From: Geosiphon pyriformis
Taxonomy: Eukaryota; Glomeromycota; Glomeromycetes; Archaeosporales; Geosiphonaceae
Assembly: GCA_016748015.1 (NCBI GenBank)
Contig: JAAOMT010000392.1
Span: forward strand, 28,856 to 46,630
Length of the DNA stretch: 17,775 bases
Direction: 5' to 3'
The notes under the pieces are model-generated. The model was not told the origin of the DNA. It worked only from the letters and a program-made list of their open reading frames with translations, and did no database searches. Positions 1-8,925 of the stretch are shown one piece after another (positions within the stretch are counted from its first letter, which is position 1; the number at the start of each line of letters is the position of its first letter). A program made the position numbers and the translations under genes.

Positions 1-763
1 TTTAGTAATAAACAGATTATCTGAATTGGATTCCAAATTGAAATAATTTAGTAATTCAATTAACCAGAAATTGAAAGAATACTTAGTTAACAATCAAATT
101 ATTTATTAATTTCTACAATAATGTAATAATCAAGAAAACTCAAATTGTTTTCAAAACCAATCACATTTCTTATCATTAACCAATTAACTATAACAGCCAG
201 AAATACTTACCTGCCACAATTGTGGTAAACAAAATTACATCAAAATTGACTGCCATTATAATGAAAACTCATGATCAGAAAATCAATATTGAAACTCCGA
301 TCACTAATTTCAAACTCCAAATTACTTACCAATCAAGATCAATATCAACTCTATTACTCACAAATAACACAACAACCAATATACATATCTTTAATCTATT
401 AAACATCAGTTCCAGTTATTTATCAACCACAATCACCAGTAATGTATCAACAACCACCTATTCTAATACCACTATTAAACTCAGCTCAAACATCATCCAA
501 AAATGCCAGACTAAGAATTACTTACATCTAACAAAACTAGAAATTGGCAATAGTAATATATCAACTAATTTCCAGTTTATCAAGTCAACCATTAGGATCT
601 TGCTAACAGAGTTCAAGAACTGGGTATGTTTAAAACCCAAATTCTCAGAACTATTTAAGTCTTTTGATGACCCCAGAAAATGCCTCATCCAACAATCAAG
701 AAACCAACTGAATGCTACTTATCAATAATATATCTCTAGTAACCATTACTAATAACAAATTAT
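1..763 (+). pseudogene. gag: gag of element A, C-terminal part (defective, 5' end outside the window)
   Basis: The real frame starts at position 2 (codons at 2, 5, 8...) and begins with LVINRLSELDSKLK, matching LVNLAIGETSLAAEEK in Gag of element B. A CCHC knuckle follows at 212-253 with its His replaced by Tyr. Downstream is a Gln/His/Asn-rich tail broken by more than a dozen stops, mostly TAA where B-like tails have CAA. Because of these stops, a longer open frame at 222-728 looks better but is out of register with the knuckle and with B. The frame changes before the segment at about 764-887. Confidence 0.75.
212..253 (+). other. Damaged CCHC zinc knuckle of element A Gag (His to Tyr)
   Basis: C-x2-C-x4-Y-x4-C (CHNCGKQNYIKIDC), aligned position by position with the intact knuckle of element B. 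The His ligand is TAC, one C to T step from CAC. Confidence 0.8.
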
Positions 764-1210
764 TGGCTGCTATTTTTTTTTTTGAACTCAAAGAACCATC
801 AGAAACTCTTTTATTCAGTAGAACCACTTTTAATACAATTACCACAATATATACCAATGCTAAAGTCAATGGTCAATTTATCAAACAATCTTAGACAGTA
901 GTTCAGCAGGCAGCATCATTACATAACAACTTATAGACCAATTAAATCACCAAGTTGATTGTGCTGTCAGTGCCAGAATTATTACCACTAATGAAGCAAT
1001 AAAAATGCTCATTAAAGAGATTAACAACTTCCTTTTTAAAGTCAATGGCATCATTATTTTAATCAAAGTATTGGTAATAAAAGCTACACAGTATCAAGCA
1101 CTCATTGGTAATAACTGGCTGTCCAAAACCAATGTGGTACTCAACTGAAACATCTAGGAGCTACAACTCAGCCAAAACAGCCAACACACACAAGTACTAG
1201 CAACTTGTAG
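764..1210 (+). pseudogene. pol: Aspartic protease of element A (defective)
   Basis: The lead-in (IFFFELKEPSETLL, then IYTNAKVNG) matches the stretch before protease in element B and is in the frame of position 712. A small indel near 885 shifts to the frame of 888, where the active site reads LDSSSAGSII (Asp at 894-896). The family has D-S/T-G, so the Gly is replaced by Ser, one G to A step. QYQALIGNNWL and VVLN-stop (Trp expected) complete the domain. From 888 onward the frame is kept into the zinc module. Confidence 0.82.
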
Positions 1211-2109
1211 TCATTTCAAGAGCACTATGCCAGCACTGCTAACCAAATTCAAAGAAGAAACAATTAAACCTACTTAAGAAGCCTACCAAGTCTTATGAAT
1301 TGATATTAACCACAATGAATTGCTGCCAATACTCTCTTGAAATGATAAGGGAAAAAAGAAAAAGAAGACAAACCTAAAGAAACCACCACAAAAGAAATAA
1401 CCAATGGCTGAGAAAAGTTTTATTTGACTAATATTAGACTAAAAACCACTGTATATACCACTTAGGTACAAATACTATAAAAAAAAGCTGTCTTCTATGG
1501 GAGCTTGGATTGCACCTGACAAAGATTACTGGATACACATGTACTATTACTGTAAGCTGTACTACCATAAACACTATTGCTATCCAAAAAGACAAGGAAA
1601 GTAGAACAACAAACTATGTCTTGCTTGTGGGGAAACTTTTTTTGACAAAGAAATATGGAATAACATTCCTGGTTGAAGAAAAACATGCAATGTTTTGTGC
1701 CAATACATAATCCTCTTAAATAATTGGATCAGCAAAGGAACACCTTTTAATACTGCATAGAACTATGTTTTATTATACTTAGACAGTTATCTACATGATG
1801 AAAATAAGATCTGAAAAATGGCAAAAGCCAAAATCAAAGATGTCTTACCTAGTAAAATTCTGGAAGTAAAAAACAACCCACCAAAACCAATTGACATTAT
1901 TCTTATTTTCAATTCAGATGTATTTTTTGATATCAAAACAGGCCCAGAAAAATTCCACAAACACTACCAAAACCTAGCACTAACCAAGAAAGAACAAAAA
2001 CAATGACTAAAACAATTAAATACACAACTGTATAGATATTGTCTAATTTCCAATGATTTTGAATATTGTGATAATTGTAATTTTGTTTACAATCTATTAC
2101 CATGTATGA
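1211..2109 (+). pseudogene. Linker and cysteine-rich zinc module of element A, cut by element B
   Basis: The same frame as protease continues through a charged linker (KPT-stop-EAYQVL-stop-ID, then a Lys-rich run at about 1345-1390). The Cys-rich part begins at KKLSSMGAW (about 1480). Ribbon 2 is CLAC with CNVLC (about 1602-1700); ribbon 3 is the single C of LYRYC with CDNC (about 2037-2082). Ribbon 1 has lost some Cys. Between them runs ISKGTPFNTA and a helical stretch (MAKAKIKDVL onward) rich in Lys where element B and relatives I recall have Glu, as G to A change would give. Fourteen stops fall between 888 and 2109, most where Trp, Gln or Arg is expected. The frame resumes at 11925. Confidence 0.75.
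2106..2109. repeat. Target-site duplication of element B, left copy (ATGA)
   Basis: ATGA lies directly before the left LTR and again at 11925-11928 directly after the right LTR. Counting the shared T, ATGAT (5 bp) is also possible. Joining the flanks with one copy gives an uninterrupted reading frame of element A. Confidence 0.85.
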
Positions 2110-2287
2110 TGTTACCAGAGGTTTTTGGTCTCTTCTTAGCTCTTGTAAGTTTATTGTAATGTTGTTAATTCACGACTATGGGAAGTGTTTGAACCTTCGA
2201 TAACTGAATTTATCTTCAAATTATCTTCTATAATTTGAACTGCTGGTCTTATAAGTGGAATGTCCAATTTTTTGCTAGTTACTTTAT

Positions 2288-2400
2288 GTAGTTACATTGT
2301 AGTAAATGTCAACTCTTTTCCAGGAATTGCTCATCTGGAAGCTCACTAAAAATGTGTAGTTACTTTGCTGTAAAAGTCAACTCTTCTATAGGAATCTTGT
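2288..2400. repeat. Two imperfect ~45-bp direct repeats within element B LTR
   Basis: The unit starting GTAGTTAC at 2288 and the unit starting GTAGTTAC at 2356 share the order GTAGTTAC, TTG, GTAAA, GTCAACTCTT and AGGAAT, with a 68-bp period. The right LTR has the same pair at about 11124 and 11192. They lie in the R/U5 part. Confidence 0.5.
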
Positions 2401-2703
2401 CTATAGGCTATCCTAATAATTATAATACGAAAAATAAAAGAAAAGTAAAAAAAATGCAAAAGAAATAGAATTCTGTTAAGGGAAACGTTTTCTATCCAGG
2501 CCTAGAGTCACTAACAGTTTACTGAAATTGGTAGCTAATTAATTTCAAACTGTTTTAGTAGGAATTGGTTAATTTCAAAAGAGAAATAATTAAGAATTTG
2601 ATTTTTCAAATTATTTGATATTTATTTTGTTTTTGTGTGTAAAAGATGATTCTAATTGTTAAATCTGAAGTAAGATACATTTTTTTGAAGAAAAAAGCTC
2701 TTT

Positions 2704-2710
2704 TTTTATA
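2704..2710 (-). promoter_or_regulatory. TATA box in element B left LTR
   Basis: TATAAAA on the - strand, about 50 bp downstream of the 20-bp array in the element's sense. The counterpart in the other LTR is also a TATA-like sequence. Confidence 0.5.
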
Positions 2711-2760
2711 CAATTTGTTGTAACACTATTCTATGAACTTGAACTTTGCTCTTTTCTACA

Positions 2761-2882
2761 ATTTCGCTGAACTCAAGATACATTTTGGCAAACTACAAGT
2801 TATTTCTGCGAACTATTAGATATTTCGGTGAACTATCAATTATTTCAGTGAATTTCTACCAATTTCAGCAAACTTTTGAATG
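2761..2882 (-). repeat. Six-unit 20-bp tandem array in element B left LTR
   Basis: Units start at 2761, 2782, 2802, 2822, 2842 and 2862. Each begins ATTT and contains an interrupted palindrome TTYNNNRAA, for example TTCGGTGAA, TTCTGCGAA and TTCAGTGAA. The 20-21 bp spacing is about two helical turns. The array lies in U3 about 50 bp upstream of the TATA box at 2710, so an upstream activating array for a dimeric factor is the likeliest role (inference). Confidence 0.8.
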
Positions 2883-3057
2883 TTACATATTTTGGGGTAT
2901 TGCATGATTGATCATCACAATTAGGTTATATCTGTGTTATGTACAAATTGGGTTATTAATTAAATGATAATTTCGGACATTTTGCTAATGTAATAAGTGA
3001 TAATTTGAAATGATAATATATGCTAATTAATGATGGAATTATAAAGATAATTTCATG

Positions 3058-3777
3058 CTAAATAATATCTCTAATTTCATCTGGTAACATAACCTCCTTT
3101 TCAAGACTGAGCTTCATCAAAGTCCAAGTACTGTCTGTAATTTCCAGATAGTAATTCAAGATTATTGAAGAAATTTGGTCTGAAAATTTTTGAAATTTCA
3201 GTTCTGTGAGCTTTTCAATATACTGAATCTTCAAAAGTTGAAAAATTGGGTTTTGTAGGACGTTTTTACAGATGTAAAATAGGTCATAAAGTTTAAAAAC
3301 AGCTCTGAGCTTGTAGTGACTGTTTGTTGGTCCAGCTGTTGTCTTAAATTTGTTGTGGAGTTGTTTCTGAATAGCTTCTTTTGTGAGGTTTGCTGTTGTA
3401 AGTTCCAGTTTTCGTTCATAGAGTGTTTTTCCCATGTGGAAATATCTATAGATTGGAGGGTATTCAGTGCTTTTCTCATTGAGACATAGTTGAAGTTTTT
3501 GTTGAATTATAGCATTTGGTGGAATACTAATCGGAATGAGCATTAAGTTTTCTCTTAAAGCAAGCTTTAAAAGTTCTGGCAGGTGAATTCCAGAATAACT
3601 TCTTGTGTTCTTCTTATATGGGTGATATTTTTGTGAATTTGGGGCTAAATTTGTAACTACTTCTGTTTGAGTATAATTAATGTGGTTTTCAGTAACAATA
3701 ATAGATAATTCAGGTATTGTTTTTAAAGCTAACATTAATTTTTGGGATAATTGTTGAATGTTCTAAGGAATAGTCAT
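3058..3777 (-). pseudogene. Third ORF of element B, unknown function, between integrase and 3' LTR
   Basis: An open stretch of 225 codons (3735-3058) lies downstream of integrase in a different frame. A better start is the ATG at 3777-3775, giving 239 codons, but a TAG at 3765-3763 (codon 5, probably a former CAG) interrupts it. The protein is basic and mostly helical in pattern, with no signal peptide, membrane segment or Cys cluster visible, so it is not an obvious envelope protein. The frame runs through the polypurine tract and stops 32 bases inside the LTR. It is the least damaged long reading frame of element B. Elements A and C have an ORF at the same place with a similar pattern (LIPIS against KIPIM, and an LYD/LYI segment near the C-terminus). 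No family recognised. Confidence 0.65.
3093..3104 (-). promoter_or_regulatory. Polypurine tract of element B
   Basis: On the - strand the run GAAAAGGAGG, followed by TTA, lies directly before the 3' LTR start TGTTACC. This is the expected site for plus-strand DNA priming. It lies inside the third ORF, whose frame runs through it into the LTR. Confidence 0.75.
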
Positions 3778-3898
3778 TATAAGAGATTTGAAAATGAAGA
3801 AAATTATTTTTGGTGTATGGGTTTTTATGTTATTTTTGTTTTGTTTTTGTGAGATTGTTTCTAATTTATAAGGGAATAACTATAATAATAAATTTAAA

Positions 3899-5340
3899 TT
3901 AAGTGTTTAAGTTGGGAGGTTGTTCAATAACAACTATTGGTTCTAAATTTTGGGGAATATCTTCAGGTTTGTTTAAAAGGGCATGTGTACTAATTTGTGG
4001 AATTAATAGTTCAGGATTGTTTCTGGAATTATAGTGTTTCAAATGATCTCCATGTGCAACTTTTGCTAGAATTTTGTCATCAAGTCTTAGCTTGTATGAT
4101 CCATTGTCTAAGACTTCATAGATAAAGAATGATCCATCTCATTTATTTTCAAATTTTTCACTCCATTGTTTTTCAGCTTTAGTTCTGTGTAAGAGAACTT
4201 TGTTTCTGATTTTAAATTCATTGGTAACTGGAGGCAATTTGTCATTATGTCATTCTTTTTTGTTGAGCTTGGGAGTGTTTAATATGGGTGGCTGCTATTC
4301 ATTGTTTTCCTTCCAACATGCTAAGCAGAGTATAGGCTCTTCATTGTAGTGTTTTTTGAAAGTTGTCTTTATTAATTGGTTGTATTAGATATGTTTCTAT
4401 TGTAAAACTAATTGGTAATGTTGCTGTCCTTCCATAGGTTAGATCAAATAGTGTGTGTTTTGTGGTATTTTGTTTTAGTGTTCTATATGCTAGTAACACT
4501 GATGAAATAAAGAGATCTCATTCTTGCTCAAAATCAGTTGAAACTTTGGCTAATGATTCACACAATGTTCTGTTGAAACGTTCTACAAGTTCATTTGTTT
4601 GTAAATGGTAGAACAAAGATAATGGTCTTTTGACATTAAATCGTTCACAAATTTCTTGAATTAAATTGTTTACAAAATGTGTTCCTTAATCAGATAAAAG
4701 TTCTATTGGGCATTTATGTCTACAAATGATGTCTTTGTAGATAAAGTTTGCTACTGATTTTGCATCTGCTTATTGAATTGCTCTAACTTCGGGCTATTTG
4801 GTGAGATAGTCTACAACTACTGCAATATAACGGTTTTTTTGGTTTGTGATAGGTAGTGGTCCGACTAAATTGATACCAACTCAATCAAAAGGCTGTTCAA
4901 TTTTGATTGGGTTTAAAGATTCTGTAGGGTGAGTTCTTTCTCTTCTTTGACAACTATCACAAGACTTAACATATTCATGAATGTTTTTTCTTATCTGAGA
5001 CTAAAAGTAATATTCTAGTGTTCTCTGGGTGGTGCTGTCTTTTCTTAGGTGTGCTGATGAAAGGTCTGAGTGCATGTTATATAAAATGGTTTCTTTTTCA
5101 TGTTCTTGTATTAATTTGAGCAGATTGTCTGGGTTTCTGAAGTTTCGATAATAAATCTTGTTGTTGTGTAAGAAGTATTGTTTGGCTTGTTGTTGTAACC
5201 AATGTTTTTTATCTGAAGATCAATCTGTTGGGATTGTTAATGTCTCCAAATATTGTTTAAGATTGTTGTAGTTTTCAGGGTTCATTGTTTGTTGTTTTGT
5301 TGTTAATTCAAATGGATGTTGGTTTTGTATTCTAATCTTG
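3899..5340 (-). pseudogene. pol: Integrase of element B (defective)
   Basis: Integrase would insert the cDNA. The zinc-binding HHCC domain shows H...H near 5072-5050 and CDSC at about 4960-4950. The DDE core is visible as VVVDYLTK (about 4823-4800), LLSD-stop-GTHF (Asp at 4691-4689) and TNELVERFNRTL (about 4597-4562). The C-terminal part, from FKIRNKVLLHRTKAEKQW to LAKVAHGDHLKHYN, is in another frame after a change in an A-run near 4260, and ends at TAA 3901-3899. Stops include TAG at LTK-stop-PE and TGA at FEQE-stop-DL, KKE-stop-HN and NK-stop-DG, all where Trp is expected. No chromodomain is recognised. Confidence 0.88.
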
Positions 5341-5344
5341 CCTC

Positions 5345-5796
5345 ATTCTTGAGAGACAATCAACGTTAGTGTGGAATCTTCCTGGTTTGTGGTGTACAAT
5401 GTATTGGTAATTGGCTAAAAATCCTGTCCATTAGATTTGTTTTGCATTTAGTTGAGTGTTTTTGTTCTGAAGCTATTTGAGTCCAATATTATCAGTGATA
5501 ATATCAAATTTTTTGGGTCTAAAGTAAAGATTGAAATAATGCAAGGCCCAAATTACAGCTGCTGTTTCTAGTTCCGTGACAGAGTAGTTTTTCTCAGCTG
5601 GTTTTAATGTTCTGCTAGCATAAGCAATTATTCGCTCATTTCTATTGTCATCTAATTGTGATAAGATGGCACCAAAGGCAGTGTAAAAAGCATCTGTAGC
5701 TAATCAAAATCGGTTACTGAAGTCTGGATAGACAAGAATTGGAGCTGTTGTCAGCTTTTTCTTGAGAATTTCGAAAGCTTTTTGGTGTTCTTCCAT
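5345..5796 (-). pseudogene. pol: RNase H domain of element B (defective)
   Basis: Follows RT in the same frame and would remove RNA from the RNA-DNA hybrid. Visible acidic positions are in LATDAFYTAFGAIL, VTELETAAVIWAL and DIITDNIGL, the D-E-D order of retroelement RNase H. The end, HHKPGRFHTNVDCLSRM, is the usual boundary before integrase. Stops fall at YK-stop-ME and LK-stop-LQ (TAG, Trp expected), RF-stop-LA (TGA) and QI-stop-WT (TAA, Gln likely). The frame changes just after this domain, near 5340. Confidence 0.85.
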
Positions 5797-6741
5797 CTAT
5801 TTGTATCCGCTGTTTTTAGTAATAAGCTGGTTGAAGGGTTTTGCGATTTCTGAGAATCTTTTGATGAATTTTCGGTAATAGGATACTAATCCAATAAATC
5901 CTCTTAATTCTGTGGTATTTTGTGGAGTCTTGAAGTTTTTGACAGTGCTGATTTTTCTGGGGTCTGGTTTAATTCTATTTTTGTTAACAATGTGATCAAG
6001 AAAAGCCAAACTTGTTTTTCCGAAGTAGCATTTTTCGATGTTCAGTTTCAATCCTGCTTTCCATAATCGTTGAAAAACTTCTCGCAGGTGTTTTAAGTGT
6101 AATTCAAAAGATGGTGAATAAATATTAGTATTATCGAGATAGACAACTACTGATTTCCAAAAGAGGTCTTTGTAAACAACATCCATAAGTCTTTGGAATG
6201 TTGCTGGTGTATTGCATAATCCAAAAAGCATTACATTGAACTCGTAATTTTCTCTTTGAGTGGTAAATGCTGTTTTGGGGCAATCTTTGAGATTCATGGC
6301 AACTTGCTAGTATCCACTCTCTAAATCTAATGTTGAAAAGTATTTGGATTTTCCAAGAGCATTCAGCATGTCATTGATTCAGGGAAGAAGGTAGGCATCT
6401 CCAATGGTTATACTGTTGAGTTGTTGATAATCAACACAAAATCGTATCTTTCCATTTTTCTTTTTAACTAGAACCACAGGCAAGGCTCATGGACTTATTG
6501 ATGGTTGAATAAGCCCATTGTTAAGCATCTGTTGTACTTTTTCTTGGATAAATTGGTGACTTTCTGGAGCAACTCAGTAGGTTTGTTGTCATCTTGGTTT
6601 GGCATCTCCTGTGTAGATTTGATGTTGAACCAAATTGGTTCTTCCTAAGTCATTGTTGTTTTTAGTAAAGATATCAGCAAATTCTGCAATTAGCTCTTTG
6701 AACTGGTTTTGTTGTTGTGATTCAAGTTGTTTTATGTTGAT
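5797..6741 (-). pseudogene. pol: Reverse transcriptase of element B (defective)
   Basis: Ty3/gypsy RT, which copies genomic RNA into cDNA. In order: [19 protein letters not shown]-stop-Q (motif A, TAG for the usual Trp), VMLFGLCNTPATFQRLM (motif B, where MPFGL is usual) and VVYLDNTN (motif C, 6141-6130). Motif C normally reads YxDD; here the second Asp is Asn. The palm/thumb part up to FIGLVSYYRKFI is well kept. Other stops are TGA at SP-stop-ALPVV (Trp expected), LLP-stop-IND (Arg expected) and twice in the lead-in near 6575-6595. It shares one frame with the connector from 7218 to the RNase H. Confidence 0.9.
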
Positions 6742-7167
6742 TCAAGATAGTTTTTCTATAACAACATGGTAGTTTTCAGAGCTGGGGTTTGGATTGATTT
6801 TTGGTAGTAAATGTCCAATAATTTCAGAGAAATTGGAGACTGTTTGAGATAATTTTTGTTGAAAGATATTACTGTGAATAACTCCAATTTCTAAGTTATT
6901 TAATAAAACTATGGGGTAATTATTGGGATTGTAAAAAGTAATTCGGACTTTCTTTGTTCCTTCTGGGATGTAAATATTTGGGATTGAGATATTATGTTCC
7001 AAGCAGATTTGTTTGTTGGGCTGAAAAATTTGTTGTGTGGTTGTTGGCTTTTCACAAGTGTAAATTTCAGGGTGTTCTCTAAAGGGTGAAATAATAATTG
7101 GTTGTGGAAGTTGTAAAATCTGGTAAGATTTTTTCTGTTCACTGAAAGCTATGTTTACTGGAACTGT
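6742..7167 (-). pseudogene. Connector domain of element B between dUTPase and RT
   Basis: Codons after motif 5 of the dUTPase remain open for about 140 residues to a TGA at 6744-6742. The region is rich in Ile, Asn and Pro and contains an IPNIYIPEG-like strand pattern and a YNPNNYPIVL strand, suggesting a beta-rich fold. A counterpart in element A (12636-13025) has GLTNFYILAK and IYNTTKKVIKIP at the same places. No catalytic motif is visible. It could be a second protease-like or spacer fold; I cannot name it. Confidence 0.6.
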
Positions 7168-7747
7168 AAACTGTCCAGTTGAACCAAAATCTTGTGTTTC
7201 TTTTTCGCTTTTTCCCAATTGTTCTCTTTGATTGACTAACTGTGTTGATTAAGAGTAAATAGATAGTTTGAGCAATTTTTTTGGCATGTTCAATTTTGAA
7301 AGATTTATCGGTTTCATTTTGGAGTATTACTGTTATGTCACCAGTATATCTAGCATCGATTATTCCTTCTCTGACATTGATTTTTTTGCTTGCCAGAGAG
7401 AACTGGAAGACGATTTGAACTATTGCTCTTGGCGGGATTTCAAGGGCAATTTTGAGGTTGATTTTTGTAAGAGATTTGGGTTTGAGAATAAGAGTATCCT
7501 TGTCTGGATATCTTAAGTCATATCCAGTATCAATTTCATGTGCTTTTTCTGGTTTTATTCTTTGTCCATTGTTGTTAAAGTATTTGAGTTGTAGAGCAGG
7601 CTGATTTTCGATGAGATAGATGGGTGTTGCTTCAATTTTTTTTGTTGTTTCAGGTTCTCCAAATTCAATTTCGTATTTATCACTTTTGCTGGACAATGGA
7701 ATGCTAAGAGTATAGCATTCAGGACACCATTGTTTGTCGTACAGCAT
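7139..7747 (-). pseudogene. dUTPase domain of element B (frameshifted before motif 5)
   Basis: dUTPases hydrolyse dUTP to dUMP and so limit uracil in newly made cDNA. Trimeric-family motifs are visible in order: motif 1 DTGYDLRYP (7531-7505), a degenerate motif 2 FQFSLASKKI where RSS is usual, motif 3 GIIDARYTGDI (7366-7335), motif 4 KKIAQTI (about 7285-7265). Motif 5 (DFGSTGQF, 7191-7168) is read in another frame, so a 1-base change near 7250 cuts the domain. Element A keeps the corresponding stretch in a single frame, which argues that the shift in B is a mutation. The position between protease and RT is unusual; dUTPases are known in some fungal Ty3/gypsy elements and some retroviruses. 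Confidence 0.88.
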
Positions 7748-7749
7748 TA

Positions 7750-8572
7750 TACATTTCTTACATAATTTAATGTTTATTTGCTCTAATTATTGAATTTGAG
7801 CTTCTTGGGTCGGATAGATGTGATTTGCAATTTGGTGGTATACTTTTATTTTATCTTTATAATTGAATCCAGCTAATTCCAATGTATATTCAATGTATTC
7901 AGCTTCTTTCATTTGAAGAACATTTTCTTTGGTTCCTCCATTAATTAAAACCATGGCAAGTTCATAGATCATTTTGGCATCATGGGGGTAGTGATAAAGT
8001 TTGTTAAAAACACTGTTGTAAGCAGCATTGAAAGGTGTCCCATGTTTTATCTTTTCTGCAATGAAAAGAGCATATTGGCAAGTTTGATCACAGACTCCTC
8101 CTCTAAATACAACATCAATCCAGTTACATTTATCGGAAAGCTGCTTTCCACAAGTAAAACAGAGTGTTCCATCCCATTTTCCATTTCTTTTGATCAAGTA
8201 GTCCTATTGTTCTCAATGGCAGGCCTTACAATAGTAGCAGGTGTGACTTTCATATTCTTCTTCAGGTGAAATACAAGCTTTTATTGATGAGAGTTTCTTG
8301 TGGCAATCTTTACATTTGAGTGGAATGTAAGGGCATTGTTTCTTTGGTTCTGGTTTAGAATATGGGATGTTCCATCCAGAGGTTTCTGGTTCCTCTGGAT
8401 ATGAGTTTGTTGCAAAATATGTTTGCTCAGTTTCTTCAGCCCAGTTAGATGTTAATCTCAGTGCCATAAATGTTTCGACTACAGGCTTTTCTTCCTCCTC
8501 TTCAAATTTGAAGACAGGGGCTTTCTCTGATTGTTTGTTGAATATACCACAAGTAGCAGGTACTTGGGCATG
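7750..8572 (-). pseudogene. Cysteine-rich zinc module of element B, between protease and dUTPase
   Basis: This stretch stays in the frame of protease and dUTPase. It starts with an acidic, Trp-containing linker, then shows up to three pairs of Cys clusters: CKDC with CYYC/CKAC (about 8330-8210), CFTC with CDQTC (about 8165-8080) and CKKC with CPEC (about 7765-7715, running into the next domain). Between the second and third pair lies a helical stretch of about 80 residues (KHGTPFNAAYNS onward). Stops at the join near 8212-8198 (TGA and TAG) and near 7787 (TAA) separate the open parts. No enzyme family is recognised; the Cys pairs suggest zinc ribbons and nucleic-acid or protein binding. Element A has the same module at 1485-2109. 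Confidence 0.75.
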
Positions 8573-8925
8573 TCATCCTTGGTAAAAGATTTGTAGTTCT
8601 TGGGTTTCCCAGTCTAATTTTGCATTGGCTTTTTGAAGCCAGTCATTTCCGACAAGAGCTTGATACTGAAGAGCATCTATTATAAGAACTTTGACTGGAA
8701 TGGTAATTCCATCAAGAGTGAACAGAAAATTGTCAATTTCTTCTACTGGAGTCTTTTTCATGCCATTGGCAGTAATGATTACTGTCTGAGCTGGTCGGTC
8801 AACATTTCTTTTTAACTATTGCATCAACTGGTAGGTGATGATGCTTCTGGCGGATCCATTGTCTAGGATCAAGCAAATTGCCTCTCCTTCAACTTCTGCT
8901 TTGGTGTACATAGCAGTAATTGCTT
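8573..8925 (-). pseudogene. pol: Aspartic protease of element B (defective)
   Basis: A retropepsin-like domain in frame with Gag; it would cleave the polyprotein as a homodimer. The active-site loop is at 8863-8855, reading LDNGSA, where the family has D-S/T-G. The middle residue is therefore Asn, explainable by one G to A change (AGT to AAT). The second half ends with ALVGNDWL and LDW, typical of Ty3/gypsy proteases. Stops lie at 8818-8816 (TAG, probably Gln) and at 8575-8573 (TGA, probably Trp). Element A has the same domain with a different active-site change. Confidence 0.82.

Larger units (their letters stand above)
2110..3089 (-). repeat. Element B 3' LTR (left copy)
   Basis: 980 bp, aligned over its whole length with 10946-11924 at an offset of 8836 bp. 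The ends are inverted 7-mers, TGTTACC and GGTAACA. In the element's sense (- strand) it holds a six-unit 20-bp array (2882-2761), then a TATA box (2710-2704), then a leader. My hand alignment with the other LTR finds about 61 substitutions, only about four of them transversions, and one 1-bp indel near 3030. The third ORF of element B ends inside it at 3058. An AATAAA-like site lies at 2626-2621 but is weak evidence in such AT-rich DNA. Confidence 0.93.

Noticed and set aside
222-728. A 168-codon open frame on the + strand
   Set aside because: It is out of register with the zinc knuckle at 212-253 and with Gag of element B. It is open because the true frame lost Gln codons to TAA while this frame did not. 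The low-complexity Thr/Asn/Ile composition fits a shadow.
1495-1686. Small open frames on both strands over 1495-1710
   Set aside because: The frame at 1485 onward carries the zinc-module motifs in register with protease and with element B; the others do not.
2761-2882. CRISPR array or heat-shock elements
   Set aside because: Units are back-to-back with no spacers, in a retrotransposon LTR. The TTC and GAA parts are three bases apart, not the two-base spacing of heat-shock elements.
3058-3777. Envelope protein, given the position after integrase
   Set aside because: No signal peptide, membrane segment, Cys pattern or glycosylation-rich ectodomain is visible.
7240-7260. Programmed +1 frameshift in element B
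   Set aside because: It lies inside the dUTPase fold rather than at a domain border, and element A has no shift there. A mutation is simpler.
7268-7516. Open frames on the + strand inside element B (also at 7982-8269, 8367-8585, 8835-9053, 9301-9531, 9963-10160)
   Set aside because: They lie opposite well-recognised coding on the - strand and show no family motif; they are antisense shadows.
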